Assembly: GCA_041482015.1 (NCBI GenBank)
Contig: JBGPCZ010000230.1
Location: 1-5,505 of the forward strand
DNA length: 5,505 bases
From: JACQFK01 sp041482015
GTDB taxonomy: Bacteria > Planctomycetota > MHYJ01 > JACPRB01
Reading direction: 5' to 3'
This document shows, one piece after another, positions 1 to 5,505 of this stretch (its first letter is position 1; each line of letters begins with the position of its first letter). The notes under the pieces were generated by a model. That model saw nothing but the letters and a program-made list of their open reading frames with translations. It had not been told where the DNA came from and did not search any database. A program made the translations under genes and the position numbers.

Positions 1-998
1 CACATCTGCAGGATCGCGTCGGAGAAGCCGAACTCGAAGATGCCGCCGGTGATCGTCTTGTAGATCGTCTCGTACCCGAGGCACTCCTCTTGCCACGTCT
101 GCGCGCCCCCCGAGTACTCCATGAACTGGAAGGCCTTCATGTTGCGGCTCGAGAAGCGGCAGCTGAACTTCGTGCCCAGGACCTCGAGGTACCACGTGTC
201 GGTCTCGCCCGGCGCGATGCGATAAATCCGGATCGTCATCGGGAACGGCTGCCCGTCGAACGGGTTGGCCGTGTCGATGTGGAGCGACCCGTTGTCCCAC
301 GTCTTGCATGGGACCCGGCCGCCCTTGCCGTCGGGCCGCTCCGGCACGATCTTGTTCAGCTGCGCGAAGACCCTTTTGGGTTTCCACCCCGCCCGGAGCG
401 GCACGTGCAGCGCGTGCATCCCGAGGTCGCCCAGGCAGCCGTACTCGCCGTTCATCTCGATCATCCGCTTCCAGTTGATCGGCTTGTCGGCGTTCAGGTC
501 GCTCGAATGGAGGAAGCCGCCGTTGACCTCGATGATCCGGCCGAACCGGTTTTCCTGGATCGCCTTGATCACGCGCTGCGCCCCGGGCACGAACGGGAAC
601 TCAGACGAGCAGCGCACGAACGTCTTCGGGCTCCCCTTGATCGCGTCGACGATCGCCTGCGACGCGGGGAGATCGATGCCGAACGGTTTCTCGCCGAGCA
701 GGTGCTTCCCGGCGCGGACGATGTCGATGTAGACCTCCCGGTGGAGGTTGTGCGGCAGCGCGCAGTAGATCGCGTCGACGTCCGGGCTCGCGAGCAGGTC
801 CTGGTATCTCCCGGTCGCGACCTTGATCGAGGGGAAGTTCTGCTGGTACCACGGGAAGAGCCCGGGGTTCGTGTCGCAGATGCCTGCGAGCACCGGCTTG
901 AAGGGGAGATCGAGGAGATGGCACCAGCGCGCGATCGCCGAGCCGAACTCGCGGCCCATCAGGCCGCACCCGATGATGCCGAACCGGATCTCTCTCAT
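1..998 (-). CDS. Gfo/Idh/MocA-family NAD(P)-dependent oxidoreductase (3' end outside window)
   Basis: This is a probable cytoplasmic sugar or polyol dehydrogenase that oxidises or reduces a ring or chain hydroxyl with NAD(P). The frame is open for 332 codons from the ATG at 998-996 to the left edge, so the C-terminus is missing; family members usually have about 340-400 residues. The N-terminal Rossmann fold shows the dinucleotide motif GCGLMG (residues 10-15) after a hydrophobic strand. The family's EKP signature is at 103-105 (LLGEKPFG), where the lysine is the expected catalytic or cofactor-contacting residue. GDLGMHALH at 190-198 matches the conserved Asp/His active-site segment of the C-terminal domain. 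There is no signal peptide, so it differs from secreted family members. The start lies one base after the upstream aldolase stop (TGA C ATG), with AAGGAA just before it. Myo-inositol dehydrogenase (IolG) and many other sugar dehydrogenases share this fold, so the substrate is undetermined. The family call is firm; any specific enzyme name would be a guess. Confidence 0.93.
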   Translation of the reverse strand, partial: MREIRFGIIGCGLMGREFGSAIARWCHLLDLPFKPVLAGICDTNPGLFPWYQQNFPSIKVATGRYQDLLASPDVDAIYCALPHNLHREVYIDIVRAGKHLLGEKPFGIDLPASQAIVDAIKGSPKTFVRCSSEFPFVPGAQRVIKAIQENRFGRIIEVNGGFLHSSDLNADKPINWKRMIEMNGEYGCLGDLGMHALHVPLRAGWKPKRVFAQLNKIVPERPDGKGGRVPCKTWDNGSLHIDTANPFDGQPFPMTIRIYRIAPGETDTWYLEVLGTKFSCRFSSRNMKAFQFMEYSGGAQTWQEECLGYETIYKTITGGIFEFGFSDAILQM

Positions 999-999
999 G

Positions 1000-1836
1000 T
1001 CATTCCTTGACGAGCTTGATGGCCTGCTCCGGCGTTGCCCCCTCGTGCACGACGGCCATGAACGCCCTCGTGATCCCCGCCGGGTCCTTGTGCTGGATCA
1101 CGTTCCGGCCGTAGACGATCCCCGCCGCGCCCTGCTGCATGATCTCGTGCGTTCGCTGGAGGATCTCCTTCGTCGGCGCCTTGCCGCCGCCGCGGACGAG
1201 GACCGGCGCGCGGCCCGCCACCTGGATCACCTTGTGGTATTCCTTGGGGTCGTCGCACGGGTCGGCCTTGATCACGTCGGCGCCCAGCTCGACCGCCTGC
1301 CGGACGAGCGGGAGGATCTTCTTCAAGTCGCCGTCCACCATGTAGCCGCCGGATTTGTCGTTCGATTGCATGACGAGCGGCTCGACCATGAGCGGCATGC
1401 CGTACCGGTCGCACGCTGGCTTGAGCGAGCAGATCCGCTCGACGCACTGGCCGTGGAGGTCGGGCTGGTCGGGCAGGAGCAGCAGGTTGACGACGACGCA
1501 CGCGGCGTCGAGCTCGAGGGCCTGTCCGACGGGGTCCTCGATCATCTTGCTCCAGAGGACCTCGTGGAGCTTGGGGTTGTAGACGTTCGCCGCGTCGGTC
1601 CGGAGGACGAGGGCGGGCTTGCGCGGCCCGAGGATGTCCTGGAGCAGCCGCGCCTGGCCGACCGTCAGCTGGATCGCGTCGGGCGCGGCGTCGACGATCG
1701 TCTTCACCGCCTTCTCGAGGTCCTCGATGCCGCCGAGGAATGCGCCCTCGTTGAAGAACCCGTGGTCGACCGCGACGTCGAAGCACTTGCCCGTCTTCGC
1801 GAACAGCCGGTTCATCCGCGCTTTTCTAAAGCCCAT
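1000..1836 (-). CDS. Class I aldolase, DeoC/FbaB/LsrF (DhnA-type) family
   Basis: This 278-residue protein is a predicted (beta/alpha)8-barrel aldolase that forms a Schiff base, expected to cleave a phosphorylated sugar or keto-acid into shorter fragments in the cytoplasm. Visible marks are FDVAVDHGFF (19-28, with D24 and H25) on the first barrel strand; GADVIKADP (185-193), whose K190 is the likely Schiff-base lysine; RGGGK (215-219); and GAAGIVYGRNV (236-246), a phosphate-binding-like loop. The tail (HEGATPEQA) resembles LsrF and archaeal-type fructose-bisphosphate aldolases. I chose the ATG at 1836 because AAGGAG lies 4 nt upstream and the extra N-terminal residues look family-like. The in-frame ATG at 1815 has only a weak ribosome site. 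The longer frame back to 1977 merely reads through the epimerase gene out of phase. The gene overlaps the epimerase by 11 nt. Fructose-bisphosphate aldolase, a deoxy-phosphogluconate-type aldolase and an LsrF-like thiolase are all possible. Confidence 0.9.
   Translation of the reverse strand: MGFRKARMNRLFAKTGKCFDVAVDHGFFNEGAFLGGIEDLEKAVKTIVDAAPDAIQLTVGQARLLQDILGPRKPALVLRTDAANVYNPKLHEVLWSKMIEDPVGQALELDAACVVVNLLLLPDQPDLHGQCVERICSLKPACDRYGMPLMVEPLVMQSNDKSGGYMVDGDLKKILPLVRQAVELGADVIKADPCDDPKEYHKVIQVAGRAPVLVRGGGKAPTKEILQRTHEIMQQGAAGIVYGRNVIQHKDPAGITRAFMAVVHEGATPEQAIKLVKE
1003..1008 (-). promoter_or_regulatory. Ribosome binding site for the oxidoreductase
   Basis: The minus strand reads AAGGAA, then TGAC, then the ATG at 998. 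The Shine-Dalgarno-like sequence sits inside the last codons of the aldolase gene, 4 nt before the start. It supports this ATG and suggests termination-reinitiation across the 1-nt junction. Confidence 0.55.
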
Positions 1837-2899
1837 GGATCTCCTTCTCCACATTCTGGATCTCCCCGGCCGATCCGAGGGCGGCGAACTCGATCTCGTA
1901 GCGCTTCCTCTCGCCGGGCTGGAGCATCGCGAGCCGGCCTTCCCGGCGCAGCTTCTCGCGCGGCTCCGGATACACATTCCCCGGCTCGGTCCCGACCACG
2001 TACAGTCCCTGTCCCATCATCTTCCACTCGGTGAAGCACGGCATCTGCGCCACGGGGAAGCGCAGCGCGTAGCCGATCCCGCGGCCGCCCTGGAATGCGC
2101 GGTTGACGAGGGCGACCGTCGTCCGCCCGTCCTTGCCCGGGCGGAGCGTGTGGAAGTAGACCTCCTCTGAATACCCCGCGGTGGGCGCCTGGAAGCGGGC
2201 GTAGGATTCCTTCGGGGACGTCGCGCCCGCCTTCGTCACGTCGCCCGACGCGGTGAGAAGTTCGCACTCCGGGCCGACGACCGGGAAGCCGCCGTTCACG
2301 TGGTAGATCACCATGTGGGGCGCGGGCGCGTGGCCGAGGTTCTCGATCTCGTCGACGAGCCGGAAACCGCTCTCGCCGAGCGTCGTCGTGACGCGCCGCG
2401 TCAGCTGGACGTCGTCGCCGAAGACCGACGTCTCACGCACGCGGCCGCAGACCTCGATGCGGAATTCGTCGCCCTCCCAGTCCTGGCGGATCGCGACGTC
2501 GCGGGCGGGGAGGGTGGACGCGCGGCCGTGGAGGCCGAGATCCTGGCCGCCGTCCTTGTGGGGAGGCCCGGCGTAAGTAAGCCCGCACGTGACAAGCATC
2601 CCGCCGGCGAACCCGCGGAGCCAGCCCAGGCCCCCGGGCTCGAAGAAGGCCGGCGCGGTCGGGCCGGTCGACGAGTGCCACGCGAGCGAGGCGCCGCCCA
2701 GCTCCGCGCGGAGGACGTCCATGCCGCGGTCGGGAAGGATCGAGAAGGCGAAGCCGGTGCCCGTGCGAACCTCGATCGCGCGGACCCCGCGCTCGGGGCC
2801 GTCCTGGTAGGCCAGCTCCTTCGCGCCGCCCAGCTGCTGGAGGTCGCCCACGTGCTGCATGAGGCTCTTCCGGTCCCACGAGCGGCCGAACAGCTTCAT
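1826..2899 (-). CDS. DUF4432-family protein, aldose 1-epimerase-like
   Basis: This 357-residue protein is predicted to have the beta-sandwich fold of galactose mutarotase and to act on a sugar ring, probably interconverting anomers. That reaction is inferred from the superfamily; DUF4432 members are mostly uncharacterised. Recognisable segments are the opening MKLFGRSW, LPDRGMD (55-61), the W-rich FFEPGGLGWLRGF (85-97), GLHGR (122-126, H124), YHVNGGFP (199-206, H200) and TEPGN (304-308, E305). H200 and E305 fall where mutarotases carry their catalytic His and Glu, so the active site looks intact. There is no signal peptide. The ATG at 2899 overlaps the kinase stop as ATGA, which implies translational coupling. 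A longer reading from 2998 only adds a Pro/Arg-rich stretch antisense in character and overlaps about 100 bases of the kinase, so I rejected it. The 3' end overlaps the aldolase start by 11 nt. The family assignment is confident; the true substrate is unknown. Confidence 0.9.
   Translation of the reverse strand: MKLFGRSWDRKSLMQHVGDLQQLGGAKELAYQDGPERGVRAIEVRTGTGFAFSILPDRGMDVLRAELGGASLAWHSSTGPTAPAFFEPGGLGWLRGFAGGMLVTCGLTYAGPPHKDGGQDLGLHGRASTLPARDVAIRQDWEGDEFRIEVCGRVRETSVFGDDVQLTRRVTTTLGESGFRLVDEIENLGHAPAPHMVIYHVNGGFPVVGPECELLTASGDVTKAGATSPKESYARFQAPTAGYSEEVYFHTLRPGKDGRTTVALVNRAFQGGRGIGYALRFPVAQMPCFTEWKMMGQGLYVVGTEPGNVYPEPREKLRREGRLAMLQPGERKRYEIEFAALGSAGEIQNVEKEIHGL
1841..1850 (-). promoter_or_regulatory. 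Ribosome binding site for the aldolase
   Basis: The minus strand reads GGAGAAGGAG followed by ATCC and ATG at 1836, giving two Shine-Dalgarno cores at 4 and 10 nt spacing. It lies inside the 3' end of the epimerase gene and decides the aldolase start in favour of 1836 over 1815. Confidence 0.6.
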
Positions 2900-3837
2900 A
2901 GCTCGTGGATGGGACGGAGGCCGCCCGTCGTCGTCGAGTGGCCGAGGCACGCTCCGGCCGCGGCGTGGGCCAGGTCCATGCACTGGGCGAGCGGCCACTC
3001 CTCGTGGAGCCCGTAGAGCATCCCCGCGGCGAAGGCGTCGCCCGCGCCGACCGCGCTCACGATTGTCTTCACGGGCCGCGACGGGACCCAGAGCTCGCCC
3101 TCCGTCTTCGAGACGGCGAACGCCCCCTCGGGCATGTGGACGACCACCAGGTTGTCCCGGAAGAGCTTCCGCGCCGCCGCCTTGAGCTCCTCCATGTCGA
3201 AGGTCCCGTCCTCGCGGCGGATCTCGTGGCCCGACACCTCGCCCGCCTCGATCTCGTTCAGGATCAGGTAGTCGATGTGGTCGAGCGCTGGATACACGAT
3301 GCGCATGAAGCGCTCGCTCGTCTCGCTCACGAGGTCGACGGAGGTCTTGACCCCCAGCGAGCGGAGCCGCGAGAGCAGCTGCGGCGCGACCGGGTCGATC
3401 TTGTCGAGGAGGAGTAGGTACGCGAGGTGGAGGATCTTGCAGTCACCGGGATCGATGTCGCCCTGCTCGAGAAGCGCATTGGCGCCGCGCGCGTGGAAGA
3501 AGGTGCGGCGCCCCGTCGATTGCACCGTCATGACATCCGTGAACGACGTCGGAACGTCGAGGCTGACCCGGATGCCGGAGAAGTCGATCTTGAGCTCCTT
3601 CGCCTCCTCGATCAGGAAGCCGCCGTCATCGTCGTTGCCCACGTACCCGATGCCAAAGAGGGGAAAGGGGGCCTTCATGCGGGCGAGGCCGATGAGGACG
3701 TTGTGGGCGCCCCCTCCGCCGCCCCGGGTGACGCTGATGACGTTGGCGAGCCGCTCCTCGACGGGGTAGGCATCGATGATCTTCACCCAGTCGACGATCC
3801 AGTTGCCGGCCGCGGCGATGCCTTTCTTCGGCTTCAT
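2896..3837 (-). CDS. PfkB-family carbohydrate kinase
   Basis: This 313-residue ribokinase-fold enzyme transfers the ATP gamma-phosphate to a hydroxyl of a sugar or sugar acid in the cytoplasm. It has the usual length for the family. The first signature is a glycine run followed by AHNV (G39-G43, N46), which shapes the substrate pocket. NEIEAGE (194-200) matches the Mg/phosphate-coordinating NxxE motif. The second PfkB signature, SAVGAGDAFAAGML (261-274), holds the anion hole and the catalytic base D267. TSFTDVMTVQSTGRRTFF (97-114) is the beta-lid region. I chose the ATG at 3837; the only upstream alternative is a TTG at 3855 that adds six residues without a ribosome site. This is the first gene of the four-gene cassette and its TGA overlaps the epimerase ATG. 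Known PfkB substrates include ribose, fructose, 2-keto-3-deoxygluconate, 5-dehydro-2-deoxygluconate (IolC) and deoxy-sulfofructose (YihV). The sequence does not let me choose among them. Confidence 0.93.
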   Translation of the reverse strand: MKPKKGIAAAGNWIVDWVKIIDAYPVEERLANVISVTRGGGGGAHNVLIGLARMKAPFPLFGIGYVGNDDDGGFLIEEAKELKIDFSGIRVSLDVPTSFTDVMTVQSTGRRTFFHARGANALLEQGDIDPGDCKILHLAYLLLLDKIDPVAPQLLSRLRSLGVKTSVDLVSETSERFMRIVYPALDHIDYLILNEIEAGEVSGHEIRREDGTFDMEELKAAARKLFRDNLVVVHMPEGAFAVSKTEGELWVPSRPVKTIVSAVGAGDAFAAGMLYGLHEEWPLAQCMDLAHAAAGACLGHSTTTGGLRPIHEL

Positions 3838-3851
3838 GGGGGAGTCCCGCG

Positions 3852-3880
3852 ACAATATCCAATAGGAGTGGGGCGTGCAA
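3852..3880 (-). promoter_or_regulatory. Possible weak sigma-70-type promoter for the kinase operon
   Basis: On the minus strand TTGCAC (3880-3875) is separated by 17 bp from TATTGT (3857-3852). The -10 matches the consensus at 4 of 6 positions and the -35 at 3 of 6. It lies 14 bp before the kinase ATG, so the leader would be only about 8 nt. The spacing is ideal but the match is weak, and this lineage's consensus is unknown. It is the best candidate I see in the spacer. Confidence 0.25.
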
Positions 3881-3888
3881 CGAATTCT

Positions 3889-3940
3889 TGGTGAGACGGC
3901 GAAGGGGGATCAGGAGATGCGAGGGGATAGGGCGAGGGTC
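3889..3940 (-). terminator. C-rich, G-poor spacer: possible Rho-utilisation region after the reductase
   Basis: The minus-strand transcript of 3891-3940 would contain 27 C and only 6 G in 50 nt, with scattered YC dinucleotides, right after the reductase stop. Such C>G bubbles are typical of Rho-dependent termination sites. No stem-loop followed by a T-run is present, so an intrinsic terminator is unlikely. The skew is directly counted; the function is inference. Confidence 0.22.
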
Positions 3941-3951
3941 ACCTTCCGGGT

Positions 3952-5058
3952 TTAACCCTTGAGGATGGAGAGGACGCCCTCGTACTCCCCGGGCGTGAGC
4001 GGCGGGACCGTGGCGACCTTCGCGTTCTCCGCGAGGTGGTCGACGTTCTTCATGCCGGGAAGCGGAGCGGCGATTCCGGGCGTCGAGCGCGCGAACTGGA
4101 TGCAGCGCTGGGCGTCAGTCTCGAGCCCGGGGAACTTCGCCTTGAACTCCTTCGAGAAGCGCCCGAGGAGCTGGCCCTGCATGAGGGGCACGCTCGTGAC
4201 GACCGTGAGCCCGAGCGCCTGCGCCGCGTCGAGCGCGCTCATCTCGGAGCCGTCGTGCGGCTGGGTCGCGGCCAGCCGGGCCTCCGGCATCGCGAGATTG
4301 AACGGAAGCTGGACGACGCGGAAGCGGTGGTGCTCCCCGCCCGCGGCGCGCGCGCACTCGACCGTCTTCTCGAGCGAGATGGCCGCCTCGGTCCCGGCGG
4401 GGACGCGGTAGGCGTGCCACGTGGCGGTGCCGTACCACTGGATCTTCCCCTCGGCCGCGCACTCCTCGAGCGCGCGGAAGGCCTCGGTCAGGCGCTTGTA
4501 GTAGTCGTCCGGGCCGACGACGGGCAGCTGCGTCTCGGGGTTGTGGACGTGGTAGACGTCGATGGTTTCGACGCCCAGGTTCTTCCGGCTCTGGTCGACC
4601 TCGTGCTTCAGGTACTTCGGGGCCATCGAGTGGCCGGGCTCGACCACGTCGCCGGCGCCGAGGACGCCGCTCTTCACGTACGTCTCCTGGAACCACTCGC
4701 GGGTCGGCGGGCCGCAGTCGCCCGGGATGAAGCCGGCCTTGCTGCAGAGGACGACCTGGTCGCGCGAGACGACGCCGGCGTCGATGGCCTTTTTCAGCCC
4801 GGTGCCGAGGTTCCGCTCGCTCCGCTGGTAGCGGTAGTTGCTGGCGGTGTCGAGGAGGTTGATCCCGAGCGAGAGCGCCTTCTCGGTGGCGGCCGCGTAT
4901 TTTCCGTCGGTCACGGGGTCGGCGTTTCCGAGGTAGCTGCCCATGCCGATCGACGAGATCGTGAGGCCGAGCGCGGGCCGCCAGTGCTGCGCGTGGGCGG
5001 AAGTGTTTTTCTTCGCGAACGCGGCGGTGCCCTCGGCGGTCGCCTTCCCGGGGATCAT
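3952..5058 (-). CDS. Aldo/keto reductase family oxidoreductase
   Basis: This 368-residue (alpha/beta)8-barrel NADPH-dependent enzyme is expected to reduce an aldehyde or ketone, or oxidise the matching alcohol, in the cytoplasm. The catalytic tetrad is complete: D70 and Y75 in LLDTASNYRYQRSE, K107 in VVLCSKAGF, and H172 in DVYHVHNPE. The late TSVPLMQGQLLG segment (288-299) and PGMKNVDHLAENA (334-346) correspond to the usual cofactor-binding region near the C-terminus. It is somewhat longer than the typical 280-330 residues because of about 25 extra N-terminal residues and an insert near 112-150 (GDCGPPTREW, GHSMAPKYL), which is a recognisable subgroup feature. The ATG at 5058 opens with MIPGKAT, a start style I recognise in this subgroup. 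No Shine-Dalgarno sequence precedes it, but a -10-like hexamer does, so the mRNA may be leaderless. It is separated from the kinase by a 114-bp spacer and is probably its own transcription unit. The substrate is unknown. Confidence 0.93.
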   Translation of the reverse strand: MIPGKATAEGTAAFAKKNTSAHAQHWRPALGLTISSIGMGSYLGNADPVTDGKYAAATEKALSLGINLLDTASNYRYQRSERNLGTGLKKAIDAGVVSRDQVVLCSKAGFIPGDCGPPTREWFQETYVKSGVLGAGDVVEPGHSMAPKYLKHEVDQSRKNLGVETIDVYHVHNPETQLPVVGPDDYYKRLTEAFRALEECAAEGKIQWYGTATWHAYRVPAGTEAAISLEKTVECARAAGGEHHRFRVVQLPFNLAMPEARLAATQPHDGSEMSALDAAQALGLTVVTSVPLMQGQLLGRFSKEFKAKFPGLETDAQRCIQFARSTPGIAAPLPGMKNVDHLAENAKVATVPPLTPGEYEGVLSILKG

Positions 5059-5065
5059 CGCGGGG

Positions 5066-5095
5066 ATTCTACACAGGGCCGGCGCCCGACGTCGA
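5066..5095 (-). promoter_or_regulatory. Putative promoter giving a leaderless aldo/keto reductase mRNA
   Basis: On the minus strand TCGACG (5095-5090, 4 of 6 matches to TTGACA) is followed after 18 bp by TAGAAT (5071-5066, 5 of 6 matches to TATAAT). Only 7 nt separate the -10 from the ATG at 5058, so transcription would begin at or within a base or two of the start codon. The absence of any purine-rich ribosome site before this ATG fits. The sigma-70 consensus is assumed. Confidence 0.42.
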
Positions 5096-5106
5096 GGAAC
5101 TTCAGG

Positions 5107-5505
5107 TCACTTCGTGAGGAAGCGGAGGAGCTTGCGCGCATCCTCCCGGATGACCGCGATGCCGCACGCCGCACACGTGTCGCGGGGCGGCTGGGGATTC
5201 TCGAGAGTGCAGCCGAAAGGGAGGCGCGGAGGGGCGGCCGGCGCCTTCGATTCGAAGCTTTTCCGCAAGATCGCGCGGCAGCGGGCCTGCACCTCCTCGT
5301 TGGATGAGGTCACCCGCGTCTGGACGAGGAGGGGTGCGATCTTGTCCGCTTCCTTCTGGAGAAGGGCGCTCGCCTCGTCGCGCTCCTCGACCGTGTCGGC
5401 GTCCAGCCGCGAGAAGCTGACGGTGCCGAATACCCGGATGGCAGTTGGCCCCGGGCAATCATTTTCGCAATCGATGGTGGCCGTCGCCGTGCCCCACCTC
5501 GTCCC
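5107..5505 (-). CDS. Unrecognised cysteine-containing protein (5' end outside window)
   Basis: I do not recognise this protein. The frame is open without a stop from the right edge to the TGA at 5109-5107, giving 132 visible residues, so the true start lies beyond the window. A GTG at 5313 would be a poor start because coding character continues upstream of it. Visible features are a CENDC pair (visible residues 13 and 17), an IRVFGTVSFSR beta-like stretch (23-33), a charged helix-like segment rich in E, K, D and A (about 35-87), a Pro/Ala linker (88-96), single cysteines at 76 and 99, and a CAAC pair (111, 114) near a basic C-terminus ending RKLLRFLTK. The CxxC pair and C99 could contribute to a small zinc or disulfide site. 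Third codon positions are strongly G/C in this frame, like the neighbouring genes. It ends 48 bp before the reductase and shows no functional link to it. Confidence 0.7.
   Translation of the reverse strand, partial: GTRWGTATATIDCENDCPGPTAIRVFGTVSFSRLDADTVEERDEASALLQKEADKIAPLLVQTRVTSSNEEVQARCRAILRKSFESKAPAAPPRLPFGCTLENPQPPRDTCAACGIAVIREDARKLLRFLTK

Noticed and set aside
90..1010. Plus-strand ORF of 306 codons antisense to the oxidoreductase
   Set aside because: The opposite strand encodes a clear Rossmann-fold dehydrogenase. The plus-strand product is Arg/Asp/Val-rich with no domain signature, and it also begins in an alternative start codon context without a ribosome site.
823..2034. Plus-strand ORF of 403 codons antisense to the aldolase and flanks
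   Set aside because: It spans antisense of three well-supported genes and has a Ser/Arg/Pro-rich tail typical of shadow frames.
3709..3729. Glycine-codon run in the kinase as a possible phase-variable tract or frameshift
   Set aside because: The five glycines use mixed GGN codons, not a homopolymer or a perfect repeat, and they coincide with the normal glycine-rich signature of PfkB kinases. The frame is intact on both sides.
3948..3958. Inverted repeat GGGTTTAACCC at the reductase stop codon as a terminator or operator
   Set aside because: The two arms of five bases are separated by one base, too close to fold as an RNA hairpin, and no T-run follows. It is short enough to be chance around a TAA stop.
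5076..5087. GGGC/GCCC stem between the right-edge gene and the reductase as an intrinsic terminator
   Set aside because: The stem is only four base pairs with a four-base loop and is followed by TGTGTAG rather than a T-run. It also lies inside the promoter spacer.
4036..5307. Plus-strand ORF of 423 codons antisense to the aldo/keto reductase
   Set aside because: Its product is a low-complexity mix of R, V, L, D, A and G without any recognisable motif. It covers a reductase with a complete catalytic tetrad on the opposite strand. Long antisense frames are expected in DNA with extreme GC3.
5102..5458. Minus-strand ORF of 118 codons overlapping the right-edge gene
   Set aside because: It is rich in R, G, A and P with no motif. 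The alternative frame ending at 5107 stays open to the window edge and has better codon character, so the two cannot both be real.

Overview
The window is dense, very G+C-rich (about two thirds by eye) bacterial DNA. All six genes I can support are on the minus strand, so the map reads from right to left. Third codon positions are overwhelmingly G or C, and most long plus-strand ORFs are antisense shadows of the real genes. The composition and protein families fit a soil or environmental bacterium of an Acidobacteria-, Planctomycetes- or Rokubacteria-like kind. No marker gene is present, so the lineage remains a guess.

In transcription order the layout is as follows. (1) At the right edge is the C-terminal part of an unrecognised cysteine-containing protein (5505 down to 5107); its start lies outside the window. 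(2) After a 48-bp gap with a promoter-like sequence comes a complete aldo/keto reductase (5058 to 3952). (3) A 114-bp spacer follows, C-rich and G-poor on the transcribed strand, with a weak promoter-like pair near its end. (4) A tightly packed set of four sugar-metabolism genes then begins: a PfkB-family kinase (3837 to 2896), a DUF4432 aldose-1-epimerase-like protein (2899 to 1826), a DhnA/LsrF-type class I aldolase (1836 to 1000) and a Gfo/Idh/MocA-family NAD(P)-dependent oxidoreductase (998 to beyond the left edge). Their junctions are a 4-nt ATGA overlap, an 11-nt overlap and a 1-nt gap, so they are almost certainly one translationally coupled operon.

Together the four genes encode the parts of a carbohydrate catabolic route: anomer interconversion, oxidation or reduction of a hydroxyl, ATP-dependent phosphorylation, and aldol cleavage into C2/C3 units. 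The logic resembles the inositol, sulfoquinovose (sulfo-EMP) and AI-2 catabolic clusters, but the set of families matches none of them exactly, and no isomerase, dehydratase, transporter or regulator is visible here. The substrate cannot be read from the sequence. This cassette is the most interesting content of the window. I saw no RNA genes, mobile elements, CRISPR arrays or sizeable repeats.
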